Assembly: GCF_000143415.4 (NCBI RefSeq)
Contig: NW_003314449.1
Location: 33,326-97,325 of the forward strand
DNA from: Selaginella moellendorffii
Taxonomy: Eukaryota; Streptophyta; Lycopodiopsida; Selaginellales; Selaginellaceae
DNA: 64,000 nucleotides
Direction: 5' to 3'
This document shows positions 42,723-55,800 of this stretch, in pieces. Numbering within the stretch: position 1 is the stretch's first letter; each line of letters opens with the position of its first letter. A model generated the notes under the pieces. It was not told where the DNA came from and did not search any database. It saw only the letters and a list, made by a program, of their open reading frames with translations. A program made the position numbers and the translations under genes.

Positions 42723-44236
42723 AAGTGCTTTGTCCTTTGTCCTCCTATTTTGGGCTCTTCGTATTTGGTAACCGTTGGCAACTGCTGGTGGTAATTGCTC
42801 CTCTAACCGCCTCAGTAATCGGTTCTGTGTTCAAGTCTGCTCCCGCGGTAGGATAATTTGTCCTGTCAAGACAATCCACCTACTAGGTGGATGATTGTCG
42901 GGTTGTAGATTCGTCTGTTAGGTAGGATACTCTACCTCCTGGTACTTAGCGAGATTTGTTGGTTCACTGGTTGGCTTTGGGCATCTCATTCCGCTGGGAT
43001 GATTTCTCCTTCATCAGTCACGTCCTGCCATGTCAGCATCTCCTGCCACATCAGCGTGTCTTGCCACGGCAATGGTTCCACCACATCAGCAAGTCAACAC
43101 ATCTCGCCTCCAAGTCAACACATCTCGCCACATCAGCATGTCCCACCACGTCAGCTGCGACCAAAATGTATGTACCATGAAGATTCCTACAAGCAGCAAG
43201 ACAATGAAGCGTTTCTTGAAGGATATGGGATTTCCAGATCTAGAGAGGTAATTGAGTTGAAGTTCTTTGTGATTGAATGCTGGTGCTGAATTGTGGTCGT
43301 TGTTTTGAAGGCAAACTGTTTGTATGCATCCTGGGGCTGATAAACCACATATTTTTCCAGCAGTTGCAGATGATCCTGTGCTTACAAACAGTGAGATATG
43401 TCCAATCTGCAAGAAGTACAGATGGGAAGCCGTGCAATTCTTGCTAGCTCCAATAAATGATCGTCTTTGAGAACTAGTTGCATCAAAGACATTGTGCAGT
43501 CATTTCTTGAAGGCTTGGAGAGAACGAGAGACATGGTTGGGAAAGAGCTTTGCTGACGCTCTGGCCTGTCTGCACGAAATTTGGCATGGTTGTAAATAGC
43601 GTCAGTTCCAGAACTTTTTCAGGCCCGACAGAAGTTTCACGCTCCCTGCTACTTGTTCTTGCGGGCAGTATATTAGCAGTTGGCCGGCTGAGCACTCCTC
43701 GTTGGAAGGAAAGATAAGCATTTTATTTCTGGAATGACAAGTACATAATTCAGCTTATGCAGCTTGAAAACTTTCATGGTGTCTTCTGCTTGATATGTCC
43801 GTTCTGCAATACCAGTGTCGACTGGAAACCCATACGTGTAGCTGGAGTTCCAAGGAACTTCGTTTTTCTTCTGCATAGCCATGGTTTCCAGGCAACAATG
43901 GAGTGTTCAAGCTTATAGCCTCGTAGCTTTGAACGGAGAAGAAGACACTAGCGCAGAATGCGGGAACATGGTGCTCCCGATGATGTTTGTTCCGACATAA
44001 TTTCTTGGAATAGGAGTGGGGGAAACCTTCGACATCTTTGTAGAGATCATCGTACAACAGCTCATGATACTGTTTCTGGCCGGGATAGAAGTAGATTGGC
44101 CAGCCAGGGAAGAACTTACTGGTGTTGTAGCAGACTCCAAGCCTGTGCTTCAGGGACTTGTGATTGTTTCAGCGGACCTTGTAGCGCAATGCGAGCTAGC
44201 AAATACTTCACGAGGTGATTTTCTATAAACTCCTGC
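42723..44236 (+). pseudogene. Decayed tnp2-like transposase gene, 5' part
   Basis: 42723-43170 shows only low-complexity GCCACATCAGCA strings. After that, pieces in changing frames: ICPICKKYRWEAVQF (a CPxC motif as in tnp2-family proteins), WRERETWLGKSFADAL, EIWHGCK, then at 44016-44225 FDIFVEIIVQQLMILFLAGI, VSADLVAQCELANTSRG. The last block continues after the LTR insertion at 46173. Many stops. The tnp2 family assignment rests on motif order only. Confidence 0.4.
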
Positions 44237-44241
44237 TTCCG

Positions 44242-46167
44242 TGTTAGGCACCAGGTCAGGATAATAGGATAAGGAAAGGGCCCTACAATCAAGTGATCAC
44301 CCCTTTAGCCAGTTGGCTTAGGGTGTAAGGGATAGGATCCTAACATTGGTATCAGAGACAGGTTCGATTCTCGTGGCTGACAAGTGGGGCAGGAATATTC
44401 TGAAGGAATATTCAACATGGTGGATCTAGAGGGAGAACCAAGGTTTGGTAGACCCTAAGAGAAGGACCATGGTGACCGGATGGTGGCTTAAGTATGATCA
44501 CGGACGATCAGACGCAACTTTTATTGGAGGAATATGAAGGCTGATATCCTCAAGTATTGTAAATCATGCGAGCTTTGTCAGCGGGTTAAGGTGCCATGGG
44601 AGAAGCTGGGGGGACTTTTGCAACCTTTACCTATTCCTCATAGCCGTTGGTGTAATATCTCTATGGACTTCATCACTTGTTTGCCACGAACACAGAGGCA
44701 AAAGGAGCAAGTATGGGTCATAGTGGATCGGTTGACGAAGTATGTGCGGTTGTTGGCTCTTCGGAAGACTGTCACTGCCTCAGACTTGGCTGCGGTTTAC
44801 TTGGAGAAGGTTTTTCCTGATTTTGGTTTGCCGGAGGACATCATTAGTGATCGAGATTCAAAGTTCACTAGTGGATTTTGGAAAAGCTTTGCAAAGGCTA
44901 TGCAAGTGACTTTGAAACTCTCGAGTGGAGATCATCCTCAGACGGATGGGCAAACTGAGTGTGTGAATCAGGTGGTGGAGGATATGCTACGTTGTAGCAT
45001 TGGTCAAAGGCAAGGATAGTGGGATTTATATCTTCCGTTGGTGCAATTTTCTTACAACAATAGCCAACACAGTGGAACCAAGCTAAGTCCTTACTTTGCC
45101 ATGTTTGGAAGGCATCCTCGAACAGCGGTGGAGTTGGGATTGCATTTGAGTAAGGACGTTCAAGATAAGCTTGATTCCGAGGCAACTGATCTGGCCACAG
45201 AACTTGATGAGATTCTGGTGGTGTGCAAACGGAATTTGCAAGCAGCTCAGGATAGAGCGGAGAAGTTTGCCAATGAGCATCGCCAATTCCGGGAATATAA
45301 GGTGGGTGATCTCGTCTTTGTGCGAGTGATCTTTCCGTCAAGTGAGCGGCGGAACACCTTGGTGCCTTTACGGACAGGGAAGAGTGATAAACTTTCCCAT
45401 CGATATACTGGTCCATATGAAGTGCTGGAGCACATTGGTAAAGCGGCTTATCGAGTGCGGCTGCCAGTTGGGGTGAAAATTCATCCGGTATTTTATGTCA
45501 GCCAGTTGAAAGGTGTACTATCTCGGAGTGACGGGCCCAATGCCTCCTTGATGTATATGGCTGTGGAAGATGGACCAGGAGCTTGAGCAGGATTCCCCAG
45601 AAAGGGTGATCACCGGTACAACTCGTCCTTGGGACAAGGACTTTGTTGGGGGGGAAGAATTGTTAGGCGCCAGCTTTGACTACGTGGTCAATGTCGGTCA
45701 AAGGGAGGCTCAAGGGTATATTAAGGCATGTTAGGGTAAGGGACAAAACCTACCCTAGGGCTCACAGTGGAGCTTTTGAGGTAGCTCGGGGGTGGTTGGG
45801 TGGTGAGGAACCTCAAGAGGTGGCGTAGCATAGTCTAGGGCAACTAGATCTTTGTCTTTTTGCGCCGGATCATAACATTGGTATCAGAGCCCAGTTCGAT
45901 TCTCGTGGCTGACGAGTGGGGCAGGAATATTCTGAAGGAATATTCAACATGGTGGATCTAGAGGGAGAACCAAGGTTTGGTAGACCCTAAGAGAAGGACC
46001 ATGGTGACCGGATGGTGGCTTAAGTATGATCGCGGACGATCATTCCCTGACGAGGGGGAGGATTGTTAGGCACCAGGTCAGGATAATAGGATAAGGAAAG
46101 GGCCCTACAATCAAGTGATCACCCCTTTAGCCAGTTGGCTTAGGGTGTAAGGGTTAGGATCCTAACA
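44242..46167 (+). mobile_element. Chimeric LTR retrotransposon with two short LTRs and an internal family-A LTR
   Basis: Outer LTRs 44242-44345 and 46064-46167 (104 bp, TGTTAGGCACC...CCTAACA, nearly identical, family B) with TTCCG on both sides (44237-44241, 46168-46172). Inside: primer site TGGTATCAGAG (44347-44357), leader, integrase-chromodomain segment, purine-rich tract, complete family-A LTR (45661-45877), a second primer site (45879-45890), a second copy of the leader, a second purine tract (CGAGGGGGAGGAT) and the 3' LTR. It inserted as a unit. Confidence 0.85.
44534..45585 (+). pseudogene. Ty3 integrase and C-terminal domain inside the chimeric element
   Basis: MKADILKYCKSCELCQRVKV (zinc-binding Cys pair), WCNISMDFITCLPRTQRQKE and VIVDRLTKYVRLLAL (first core Asp), DRDSKFTSGFWKSFAKAM and HPQTDGQTECVNQVVEDMLR; then GTKLSPYFAMFGRHPRT and GPYEVLEHIGKAAYRVRLPV. 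One stop at 45019 separates two frames in the same register. Protease and RT are absent, so the element depends on others for copying. Confidence 0.8.
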
Positions 46168-46172
46168 TTCCG

Positions 46173-48060
46173 CTTGCTAACAAATGAATGTGCAGGAGGC
46201 CATCAGCCCTGTCGTCATTGCAAAGTGAACACAACTTTGTCAAGAGGTATGTTTGTAGATGTACGTAAAAATATTCGTTTCCCCGACAAGAAGAGATCAA
46301 TGGAAGAATTGTATGCTGGGCTGCAAAATGGTGGCGACCAAAGTTTCTGGCTAAGGGACACTCGAGACTATCACCTTAGGCAGAAGTGCAGGGATTTGAT
46401 ATATTACAGGACTGCACGATAAATATGATGCACGCTTGGGCACTTGGTGTGTGGAAGAAGATAAACAAGGCCACATTTGTGGACGAAGCAGATCCAAGAG
46501 AAAGAGGAGTCAAGAAAAGTCTTGCATGGAACAGGTTGCAATGTCTATTGATGCACCGGACACACACAATGAAGCTCTCCAGAAACTTGGACAATCCTTT
46601 CAAGCGTTTTGGTTATATGAAGGCCCAGGAACACCAGACCTTTGTGCAGTAGTATACTGGCTACATTCATAACGACCTTCTTCCGGAGAAGTTGCAGACA
46701 AGATATCACGAGAGTTTTTTATGATTTCAGTGAGTGCAAAGGTTGGACAGTGACAACTCTCGGGCTCATGAAGCAGAATCTGTCAGTCTGGCACATCCGG
46801 AGTGCTGAAATTTTTGGTCCATCTTAGAGTGTCCTGGAGCACATATGACTTGGACAACATATACCGTTTCGGCCACCACTATGTGCTCTGGTGCTACCGA
46901 TTCGAGCGCATGACTTCGTTTCTAAACAAGTTCCACACCAACAGCAAAAGGTCACATTTTCACGTATGATCAATCGTGTTACTTTTCTGAAGTTGATGCG
47001 GTTGAGATATCTGGAGAAGGATGGAGTTTCAGCAAGGAGCCGGATGGAAGATCTGCTAACGGAAGCTACAGGATATAATGGAGGTAGAGGTAACTACTGC
47101 TGCATTGCATGTTTGTAATCACCAGTAATTTGTTTTGCTCACCAGGTTACTTTGCTGTGACCACACAGGAAGCAGTACGGAAATTGTGAACGAGCGGAAG
47201 TGGCCAGGAAGTAACAGAGTATCCGCAGTTGCTGGTGGATGGTGTGATATACAGGAAGGGCGATAACGACAATCCAGAGAGGGAAGTGGACTGGGTGGGA
47301 TGTTTTTATCATGCATTTTCTGGGAAGACTTCGTTTGGGGGTGAAGGTCTACTTTGCAGCTTTCTATTACAAAGCTCATTTCTTGATGTTTGGTAAACCA
47401 GTGGTTGATGAAGACACAGGTTCTCTGATCCTCGACTCTGCTATGGAAACATTTGAAGAGCATAGCATATAACCAGCTGCCTCTCTGAGACGTGAAGTTT
47501 GTGTTGCTCCTGTTCGTGATGGTCTGAAACATGGGCAGAACGTGGCTCTGGAGACGTGGACGTTAAAGTATCCCTTGTGTCTTCTAGACAAGGATACACT
47601 GCTCCGGTCTCAGTTTTTCCAGTTGTGGACAATGTTGTGCAAATGGAGTTGACAGGGGAGGTCGGGGGTGAATAGTTTGCAGTCATTAGAGCTGTACATG
47701 GGACGACATGGAAGTAACTTGGCTGAAAAACAATGGGAAAGTTTTGTACACTGATCACGCAGAAAAGTGGCCCCAGAACTGGGATAGCATCATGAAAATC
47801 ATGCGAGTTCAAAGTGTGGGATCTGGGAGAGACAAACGTTAAGTGATAGTAGAATGACCAAAACATGTTGCTTTGTCAACGAAACCAATGTTGCTTTCAA
47901 CTTAAACACTAGTGAAAATCAAAGTTTTATTTGGAAAAACGTAATGTTGTCTTTTGACAATTTGAGCATGGGCCCAAGAACGCAAGGATGGGGCTGGCAC
48001 AGTCTTTGAAGAAAACCAGCAGTTGAAATCTAGGGCTCACATTTTCATGACAAAAAAAAA
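46173..48060 (+). pseudogene. Decayed tnp2-like transposase gene, 3' part
   Basis: Continues from 44236: ECAGGHQPCRHCKVNTTLSR, KKRSMEELYAGLQ, then a probable short intron, AWNRLQCLLMHRTHTMKLSR, LDNPFKRFGYMKAQEHQTF, YHESF, RFGHHYVLWCYRFERMTSFL, then EVDWVGCFYHAFSGKTSFGG. Stops and frameshifts throughout. The ER motif (W-Y-R-F-E-R) resembles the DUF4218 part of tnp2-like proteins. 47700-48060 has nothing recognisable. Confidence 0.4.
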
Positions 48061-48465
48061 GAAGAAGTAACAGTACCTTACCGAAAGACAACCTCTTTAA
48101 GGTACTCTTTGAAAATTAGCCAAAAATAGTGGTACTTTGTGGTGAAAGCACGATCTGAAAGTAACATTGAAATTTCACATCATACCTACATATGGTACCT
48201 TTTAGTTTGGGCGTGCTGTGAGTCACAACACTGCTCTTTCAGCACATCTTTCAGCCCAATTCAGCACACATCACCTGAACCCAGCACAATACGTGGAAGT
48301 TATGACAACAGATCTAAAGCTGAATTCTGTCACTGATTCTAAGCTTCACGCTATGGACTGCAACCACTGCAAGATCGAGCCGCAGCTGGGTTCAACGTTA
48401 GCTCAGCCACATGGCCAAACTGGTGCATGCCACGTGGCGCCATCAGCACACGTCAGGTAGGGTTT
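48061..48465. other. Unassigned sequence
   Basis: No supported gene. It ends with a strip of CCACATGGC/CCACGTGGC words before the family-C LTR. Confidence 0.4.
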
Positions 48466-48751
48466 ATTTAGGGTTAGGATAAGATGCTGGTTGCTCTAGG
48501 ACTGAACCAAGTTGCTCCGTGCTCCTATCCCTTTGGTCCTTAGGCTATATGCTCTAAAGTTGTTCCATGCGTTTGGCACTATTCCTTTGTTCAGTGGCCC
48601 AAGGCCCTGAAACTCGAGTTCCACTCTACTGTCCATTGGACATATGGCATATAACACGTGGCATATAGAGGGTTGAGGGTTTAGGTTTCACTTTATAGTT
48701 ATCCTATGGTAAATCACCATAGGATAAAGGATAAAAACCATGTGTGCTACA
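48466..48751 (+). mobile_element. Family-C LTR, 3' part
   Basis: Ends CCATGTGTGCTACA, followed by TTTGGTATTAGAG. It matches the end of LTR 52065-52825. Confidence 0.75.
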
Positions 48752-51700
48752 TTTGGTATTAGAGGATGAGTCTCGGTGAGTACTATCCAATGAAATTGGG
48801 CAACTAGTCTCATTGCATACGCAAAGATGAAAATGACAATCCAAGTGGGTACACGTTTAGGTGTTAAAACTTCACATTCATTCCTTGGGTAGGGATTTTG
48901 GTTACCTATTATGTGAGCTTGCTCTTGGGCTCATAGAGATATTCTGTTAGCACTAGTTTGCGCTTGGGCTCGTGAGAGACGTGTATTAGCAACTCAAGGT
49001 TACACTTTGAGTTGGCAGGATTAATGTTAGCCTATCGGTGGTTCCATGAGTGTTTCCAAGTACCATGAGTGAAAGTAAACCTTCCCTAGGTTTGCTATGA
49101 GTGGCAAATAGGCTGGTCCGTAGCTATTTAGCACAGCACTAGTGGATCATTCCTAAGCATGATTATGAGTGGATCAATCAAGACTATAGGGATTAATCTA
49201 TTGGTTCAAGTAATCAATGTTGTGCTCTCTTATAAACTTTTCTTGAGTTGTACTGAAGGTAGTGTGAGCACAAGCTTGAGGATTAGTCAAAGATGAGACT
49301 AAAAAGAGAGTCATCAGGGACGAAGGATCAAACACATAAATCATTTTCTCCTCTTGGAGAAATGATTTGCAACGATTATGCAATAAATAATAAATGATTA
49401 TTGCTCGTGTTCACAATATGCAATCAAGAGTCCCTACCTTGATGCATGTTGGAAATGATGGTCTTGCAAATGGTGTGTCGTGGGATGGATAGTGGTGAAG
49501 TCCTAAACCATTTTGTCTAGGCTTGTTATTGAAAGACTTGGGTTACAATATTCAATTCTTTTCTGGGAATCTTGCTATTGCTCCTTGAGTAGCTTGGTGT
49601 TGAATTAGTTTTGAGTTTGGTTGGAAAGAGAGTGGCATGAGCTTGTCCGTATTGTGAACAAAAGTTAGTGATGTTAAGTGTTGTAAATCTCTATTGGTGG
49701 GGTGTGGCATTTATGTTGCACTTTATTGAATTGAGTTAGCACTTGATATTCACATAAATATTTGAAGTAATGACATTGGCATTGCTTGTGGTGTTGTTTG
49801 ATTGATGATCAAGACATTGTGATTTTTATATCATATCCATATGATAATGAGCATTGTGTTTATGAAGTTGCTTGGACAAATGATAATCAACCCCAAAGTG
49901 GTTGATAGTGAAGCTAGTTTACTTGCACATAGTAGTATTGTAATAGCTTTGACTTGATTCTTGATGATAATCCATTATGCTAAGTTTAAGTTGGTTTTTT
50001 GTTTCCTGAGGGTTTGCTCATTAAGGTGTTAGAAAAGGTTATAACATTCACTTGCTATAACTTGTTAGTTGATTCGTTAGCACTTGGAGTAAATTGTTGG
50101 ATGGAAAAGGTGTGTAGTTGAGGCATTGACATCACTAGCACTTGTGTTAGTGGAAGTAGCATTGTTTCTTCAAGTAATGAGGAGTTTTTCCTTGGAGCTT
50201 AATTTTTCATGTCATTTCTCTTGTTAGTGTTTTGGCTTCACATTAGATCTTGAAGGTGGTTAAAGAAGAGTATTAGTGCAATGTGGATGTCCAAAGATAT
50301 AGTTTTCATGATCAAGCCTTGGATGTTTATTTTGCATTTTACGGGTGTCAATATTGGATATCGGATATATGAGTAATGGTGTTCAATGCTTAAGCATATT
50401 ATTGGGTCTTGAGAATTTGTGTTGAGGTGAAGTTGTTAGTAGGAGGAAGTTGGTTGAGTTTTGAAAGTTTGCATTCCTGGACTAAGAGTCATTCTTTCTC
50501 TAGGATGGAAAATTTTCCATGAATTTTCTTAGACTTTCCAATGGCTGATCTATTAATCATTTTGTCCAAAAACCTTTCCATTTTCATAAGCCATCAGTTG
50601 GCTTAAATTTTAGTAGGTAGTTTGTATAATATGGCCTGAAAGGGATGTTGAACTTTTGGGACTAAGGCAATTGAGTTGGATAGAGTTTGGAGTTGGTGTA
50701 GAAAAGTGGCCATTACATTTTTCTAAAAAGAGTGATCCTTGTGCCTTTCTTCTATAGTGTTATGGTTGGTAGCAAGTTGCACCTTGCATTTCGTTGAAAC
50801 TCTATGAGAGTAATGAGCTCTTACTTATCTTGTCTTGGTTTTGGTGGCCCTACACCTTGGCTAAGGATGGTGATGTTTAATTTAGTTGTTTAAGGTTGAG
50901 ATGTTGGTACCTATACTATAGCTTTATTTATGAGAAGGTTGTATACCAATATGAGTCCATCTCATGATCTTCACTTTAGTGTCGATTAAATGTTGATTAT
51001 ACACAGCTAGCCTTTTCAAGGCATGCTTAGAGCTGTTAGCTAAACACATTAATAAGCTTATTGCGGTTGAATTGGATTCGAGTGGTCATTTAGTTAGTCA
51101 GTTTAGTTGGTAGCATTGAAGTTGGTTCATGCGAGACTCATGATTATTGTTAGGCAAGACTTGGGTATATACTCTTTTGAGCTTTTGGTTCTTTAAGTTT
51201 TCATACTTATAGTCCATTTGTTAGAAGTTGTTGGGGAAGGCATTCTAGCTCATAGTTTCGATGTTGAAGTTAGTATTTGCATCTAGCAATCATTGGTGAT
51301 GATTGACTATCATCTAGCATAGTTGATTATCTTTATCAAAAGGTTTTGCTTGATTGTTGTTGATACAGAATGATTTGTTGTTCTTCAGGATGGTGGATTC
51401 CTTCTTTGACAATGATTCTGCATCTCTTTTTGATAGGATGATTGATGATCTTTCATGATGGTTAGTTGTTCTCTTTGATGGTTTATGGCTTTTCGCAATA
51501 TCACATGTTCTTTGTGGTTTGCTCTGTATTAGTCTTTTGGGTTTGAGATATCGATAGGATGTTGCTGATGCTTGCTTGAACAACTTTGATTCCTTAGTAT
51601 TATTGACTTGGATCTATTTAGATTGATTAGTGTGAAAATTGGCATGAACGAGTGTTTGTTAGTCTTACCACATTCATTCTATTTTGTTGATTGTTGCTCG

Positions 51701-52064
51701 AGTTAGCTTTGATAGATTCAAATGTTATTTTCTTCAGGTGATACATTCGCAAGCATTTTTCTTGCCAGTCAATAATACTTTGCATTCTTTGAGTTATCTT
51801 TGGTAAGTTATTTAGTATACTGTCTGCAATCTTTTGTAGTTAAGTTTTATTATTGAGTTTCTTTGATAATACATTGGCTATTGAATTTTGTTGGATGGTG
51901 AATCCTATACTTTCCAAACATGATGATTTTGATGGTTTTTATATTCTAATACTGGTTTATCAGATGATAACTTACTTGGAATACTTTTGTGTTCTAATCT
52001 AAAATTTATTCACTGATAATTGAGTCTCTAAGATATCATTGTCTTTGACTTTGATATTGTCCTC
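48752..52064 (+). mobile_element. Non-coding LARD-like internal region, copy 1
   Basis: Starts with the primer site variant TTTGGTATTAGAG and the leader. 3.3 kb of AT-rich sequence with no frame over 90 codons and no protein motifs. It aligns along its length with 52826-57115, apart from about 1.07 kb present only in the second copy (about 55090-56160). The join to the following LTR at ~52064 lacks the LTR start, so about 0.9 kb is deleted. Confidence 0.7.
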
Positions 52065-52825
52065 AATATCACTAAATGATAGTTTACCGTATCTGCCAAA
52101 CACCCTTGCTATCATGCCCTTTGTGTTAGTCTCATTTTAGTCCCAAATGCTATTTATGGAAAGTGTCTAGATTCACTCATTTGGCACATGTAAAGATTGC
52201 ATTAAACACAATGGTGTTCGTCCCGTGTCTAAATTTGCAATCTAGAGACATCCCATATTTAGTAAGTTCGAGCTTGTCCCAGAGACTAACTCCTAATACT
52301 AAGGGAAGATTGGGGTGAAAGCCCAAAGCATGTGTTCCTCAAGGGGGGGTGGGGGGCTATGGGAGGTTCCAAATGTATAGTAAGGATAGTGGGTAAGTTG
52401 GGCATGACTGACTATCCTGAGGCATAGTCTAGCTCCCGCTTGTGTGTTTGTCCTTGTTCTGCATCTGGCTTGAGTCTAAGCCCAAGTTCCATTCCATATC
52501 CTTGCATTAGGCCACCGGTATGCTAAAATAACACCAAACTCCATTTAGCTCTGTTTTGCATGCTGGTCCTGGCATTAGGATGCTATATACTCTATGACTA
52601 TTCCAAGGTGCTTCGTGCTCCTGTCCCTTTGCTCCTTGGGTTGAGTGCTTGAGTTTGGCCTCATTCTTTCATTCAGTATCCCAAAGCCTTGAAACTCGGG
52701 TTCTACACCACAGTCCTTTGGACATGTGGCATGTGACACGTGGCATATAGAGGTTTAGGTTTTGCTTCGTGGTTATCCTATGGTAAATCACTATAGGATA
52801 AAGGGTAAAAACCATGTGCACTACA
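52065..52825 (+). mobile_element. Family-C LTR (5' truncated) shared by two tandem LARD copies
   Basis: Starts within the LTR at TCAATATCACTAAATGATAG, carries GGTGAAAGCCCAAAG and the G-run at 52345, ends CATGTGCACTACA. Confidence 0.8.
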
Positions 52826-55800
52826 TTTGGTATTAGAGAATGAGTCTCGGCAAGTACTATCCATTAAAATTTAGGCAACTAGTTTCGTTGTATACGCAGA
52901 TATGAAAATGATGATCCAAGCGGGTACACATTTGGGTGCTAAGACTTTGCATTGGTTCCTTGGGTATGGATTTGGTTACCTTTTGTACCATATTATATGA
53001 GCTTGCTCTTGGGCTCATAAGATGGATGTGAGATGTTCTCTTTGCATTAGTTTGTGCTTGGGCTCGTGAGTGAGGCACATTAGCAACTCGAGGCTACATT
53101 TTGAGTTGGCAGGGTTAATGTTAGCCTATTGGTGGTTCCATGAGTTGTTCCATATACTGTGGGTGAAAGTAAACCTTCCCCGGGTTTGTTATGAGTGGCA
53201 AATAGGCTGGTCCGTAGCTGTTTAGCACAACACTAGTGGATCCTTCCTAGGCATGATTATAAGTGGATCAATCAAGACTGTAGGGATAAGTGTATTGATT
53301 CAAGTAATTATTGTTGTGCTCTCTCATAAACTTTTCTTGGATTGGACTAAAAACAGTGCGAAAGCAAGCTTGAAGTTTAGTCAAAGATGAGACCGAAAAG
53401 AGAGTCATCAGGGACAAAGGATCAAACACGTAAATCATGTTCTCTTCTTGGAGAGATGATTTGCAACAAGATGTTAACTCATTGTTTGTGTTCACATTAT
53501 GCAATCAAATGTTTGTGTTCACATTATGCTTGCTATTAAAGACTTGGGTTGCAATGCTCAATTCTTTTCCAGGGAACTTTGCTATTGCTCCTTGAGTAGC
53601 TTGGTGTTGGATTAGTATTGAGTTTGGTCGAAAAGAGAGTGGCATGAGCTTGTTTGTGTTGTGAACAAAAGTTAGTGGTGTTGGGTGTTATAAATCTCTA
53701 TCGGTGGAGTGTCACATTTATGTTGCATTTTATTGAATTGAGTTGGCACTTGATACTTATATAAACCTTTGAAGTAATAACATGGGCATTGCTTATAGTG
53801 TTGCTCGATTGATGATCAAGTCATTGTGATTTCTATATCATGTCTATGTGATAATAAGCAATGTGTTTACGGAGTTGCTTGGTCAAAAGATGATCAACCC
53901 TAAAGTTGTTGATAGTGAAGCTAGTCTATTTGTATATAGTAGAATTGTAGTAGCTTTGACTAGGTTTTTAATAATGATCTATGATATGTTAAGCTTAAGT
54001 TGGTACCTTATTTCCTTATCAGTTGATATGTTAGCACTTAGAGTAGGTTGTTGGATGGAGAAAGTGTGTATAGTTGAGGCATTGATATTGCTAGCACTTG
54101 TGTTAGTGGAAGTGGCATTGTTATTTCGAGTGATGAGGAATTTTTCCTTAAAGCTTGATTTTCCATATCATTTTTCTTGTTAGTGTTTTAGCTTCATATT
54201 GGATCTTGAAGGTGTTTGAAGAAAAGTGTTAGTGCAATGTGGATATCCAAAGATGTGATCTTTGTGATCAAGCCTTGGATATTCACTTTGCATTTTGCAA
54301 ATGTTAGTGTTGGATGTCAGTTATATAGGCAAATATGTTTGATGCTTAAGTATATTGTTGGACCATGAGAATTTGTGTTGAGGTGAACCATTGTGAAGTA
54401 GTAGGTAGGAGGAAGTTGGTTAAGTCTTGAAAGTTTGCAATCTTAGACTAAGAGTCATTATTTCTCTAGGATGGAAAATTTTTCCACAAATTTTCTTAGA
54501 CTTTTCCAATGGCTGATCTGTTGATCACTTTGCCCGAAAACCATTCCGTTTTCGTAAGCCAGTACAAACTACGGAAAAGGTTGGAGTTAACTTTGGTTAG
54601 CCTAACTTTAGTAAATAGTTTGTATGATGCGGCCCGAAAAGGATACTAACTTTTGGGGCTAAGGCAATTGAGTTGGATAAAATTTGGAGTTGGTGTAAAA
54701 AAGTGGCCGTTACGCTTTTCTAAGAAGGATGACCCTTGTGCCTTTCTTCTATAGCATTTTGTTTGGTGGCAAATTGCACCTTATATTTTGTTAAACTTTA
54801 TAAAAGTAGTGAGCTTTCACTAATCTTGACTTAGTCTTGGTAACCTTGCGCCTTGGCTGAGGATGGTGATGTCCAACTTAGTTGTTTAAGGTTAAGATGT
54901 TAATACCTGTACTATAGCTTTGTCTATGAGAAAGTTGTATACCAATATGAGTCTATCTCATGGTTTTCACTTTAGTTTCAACTAAATGCTGGTCATGCAT
55001 AGCTAGCCTCTTCAAGGCATGCTCAAAGCTGTTAGCTAAATGCATTAGTGAGCTTATTATGGTTGAGTTGAATTCGAGTAGTCATTTAGTTTATGCTTGT
55101 CCATGAACCTTTATCTTGTACCTGGGGTATTATGTTTATGGTGGCCAAGTATATGACTCGATGCCATGAGGTTAGTGTTGGGTCTTGTGAAGGTAAGTTG
55201 AAACAGTGATTGTTAGTTGCTTGCAAGTAGTGATTGCTTATAGACTTCATTGAGGACTATTGACACTTGCTTCGCTCGATGAAGATTTATTAGTGATGGG
55301 TTTGCTTTACTGAATGGTGTTGCAGAAGATCATATCATTAGAATTACATGGGTTTTCCATATTGGTATATTGACTCTACCTTTGTTGATATCATTTGATT
55401 ACGTTTATTCCGTAGTGTTGGATTTTATTAAGTCTTGGACGTGGTGAATCACTCCTTAATGATGTGTTATCTATAACTGAGTATTGTTGGAAGATTGGTC
55501 TCAGATACTAACTAAGGTATCTTCGACTTTAGTTAACTTGGTTGCTAAAGAGCTTTGAGTGGTGATTCACTCTTGCTTTCTATTAGCCTTGTTATGGTGT
55601 TGATGGCATTGAAGTGATGCTTTGTCATTAACATTATTGGTGTTGAGATTTAAGTGGGATGACATGTCTCTCTGTAAGATTGATATTGAGTTTCATTAGT
55701 CTTGATGAAGATAATGTTGATGATATAGTTATAGCTTTATGTTATTGGCATTTGTACAATTGTTAGTTAGCAACTATATTGACATTCAAACGAGCTGAGT

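Noticed and set aside
45879-45910. tRNA-Met gene suggested by TGGTATCAGAG strings (also 34112, 44347)
   Set aside because: These are primer-binding sites directly after LTR ends; there is no cloverleaf around them.
53848-54183. 111-codon frame in the LARD region
   Set aside because: Very hydrophobic, AT-rich, not conserved in the first LARD copy (stops in the aligned segment), no start context.
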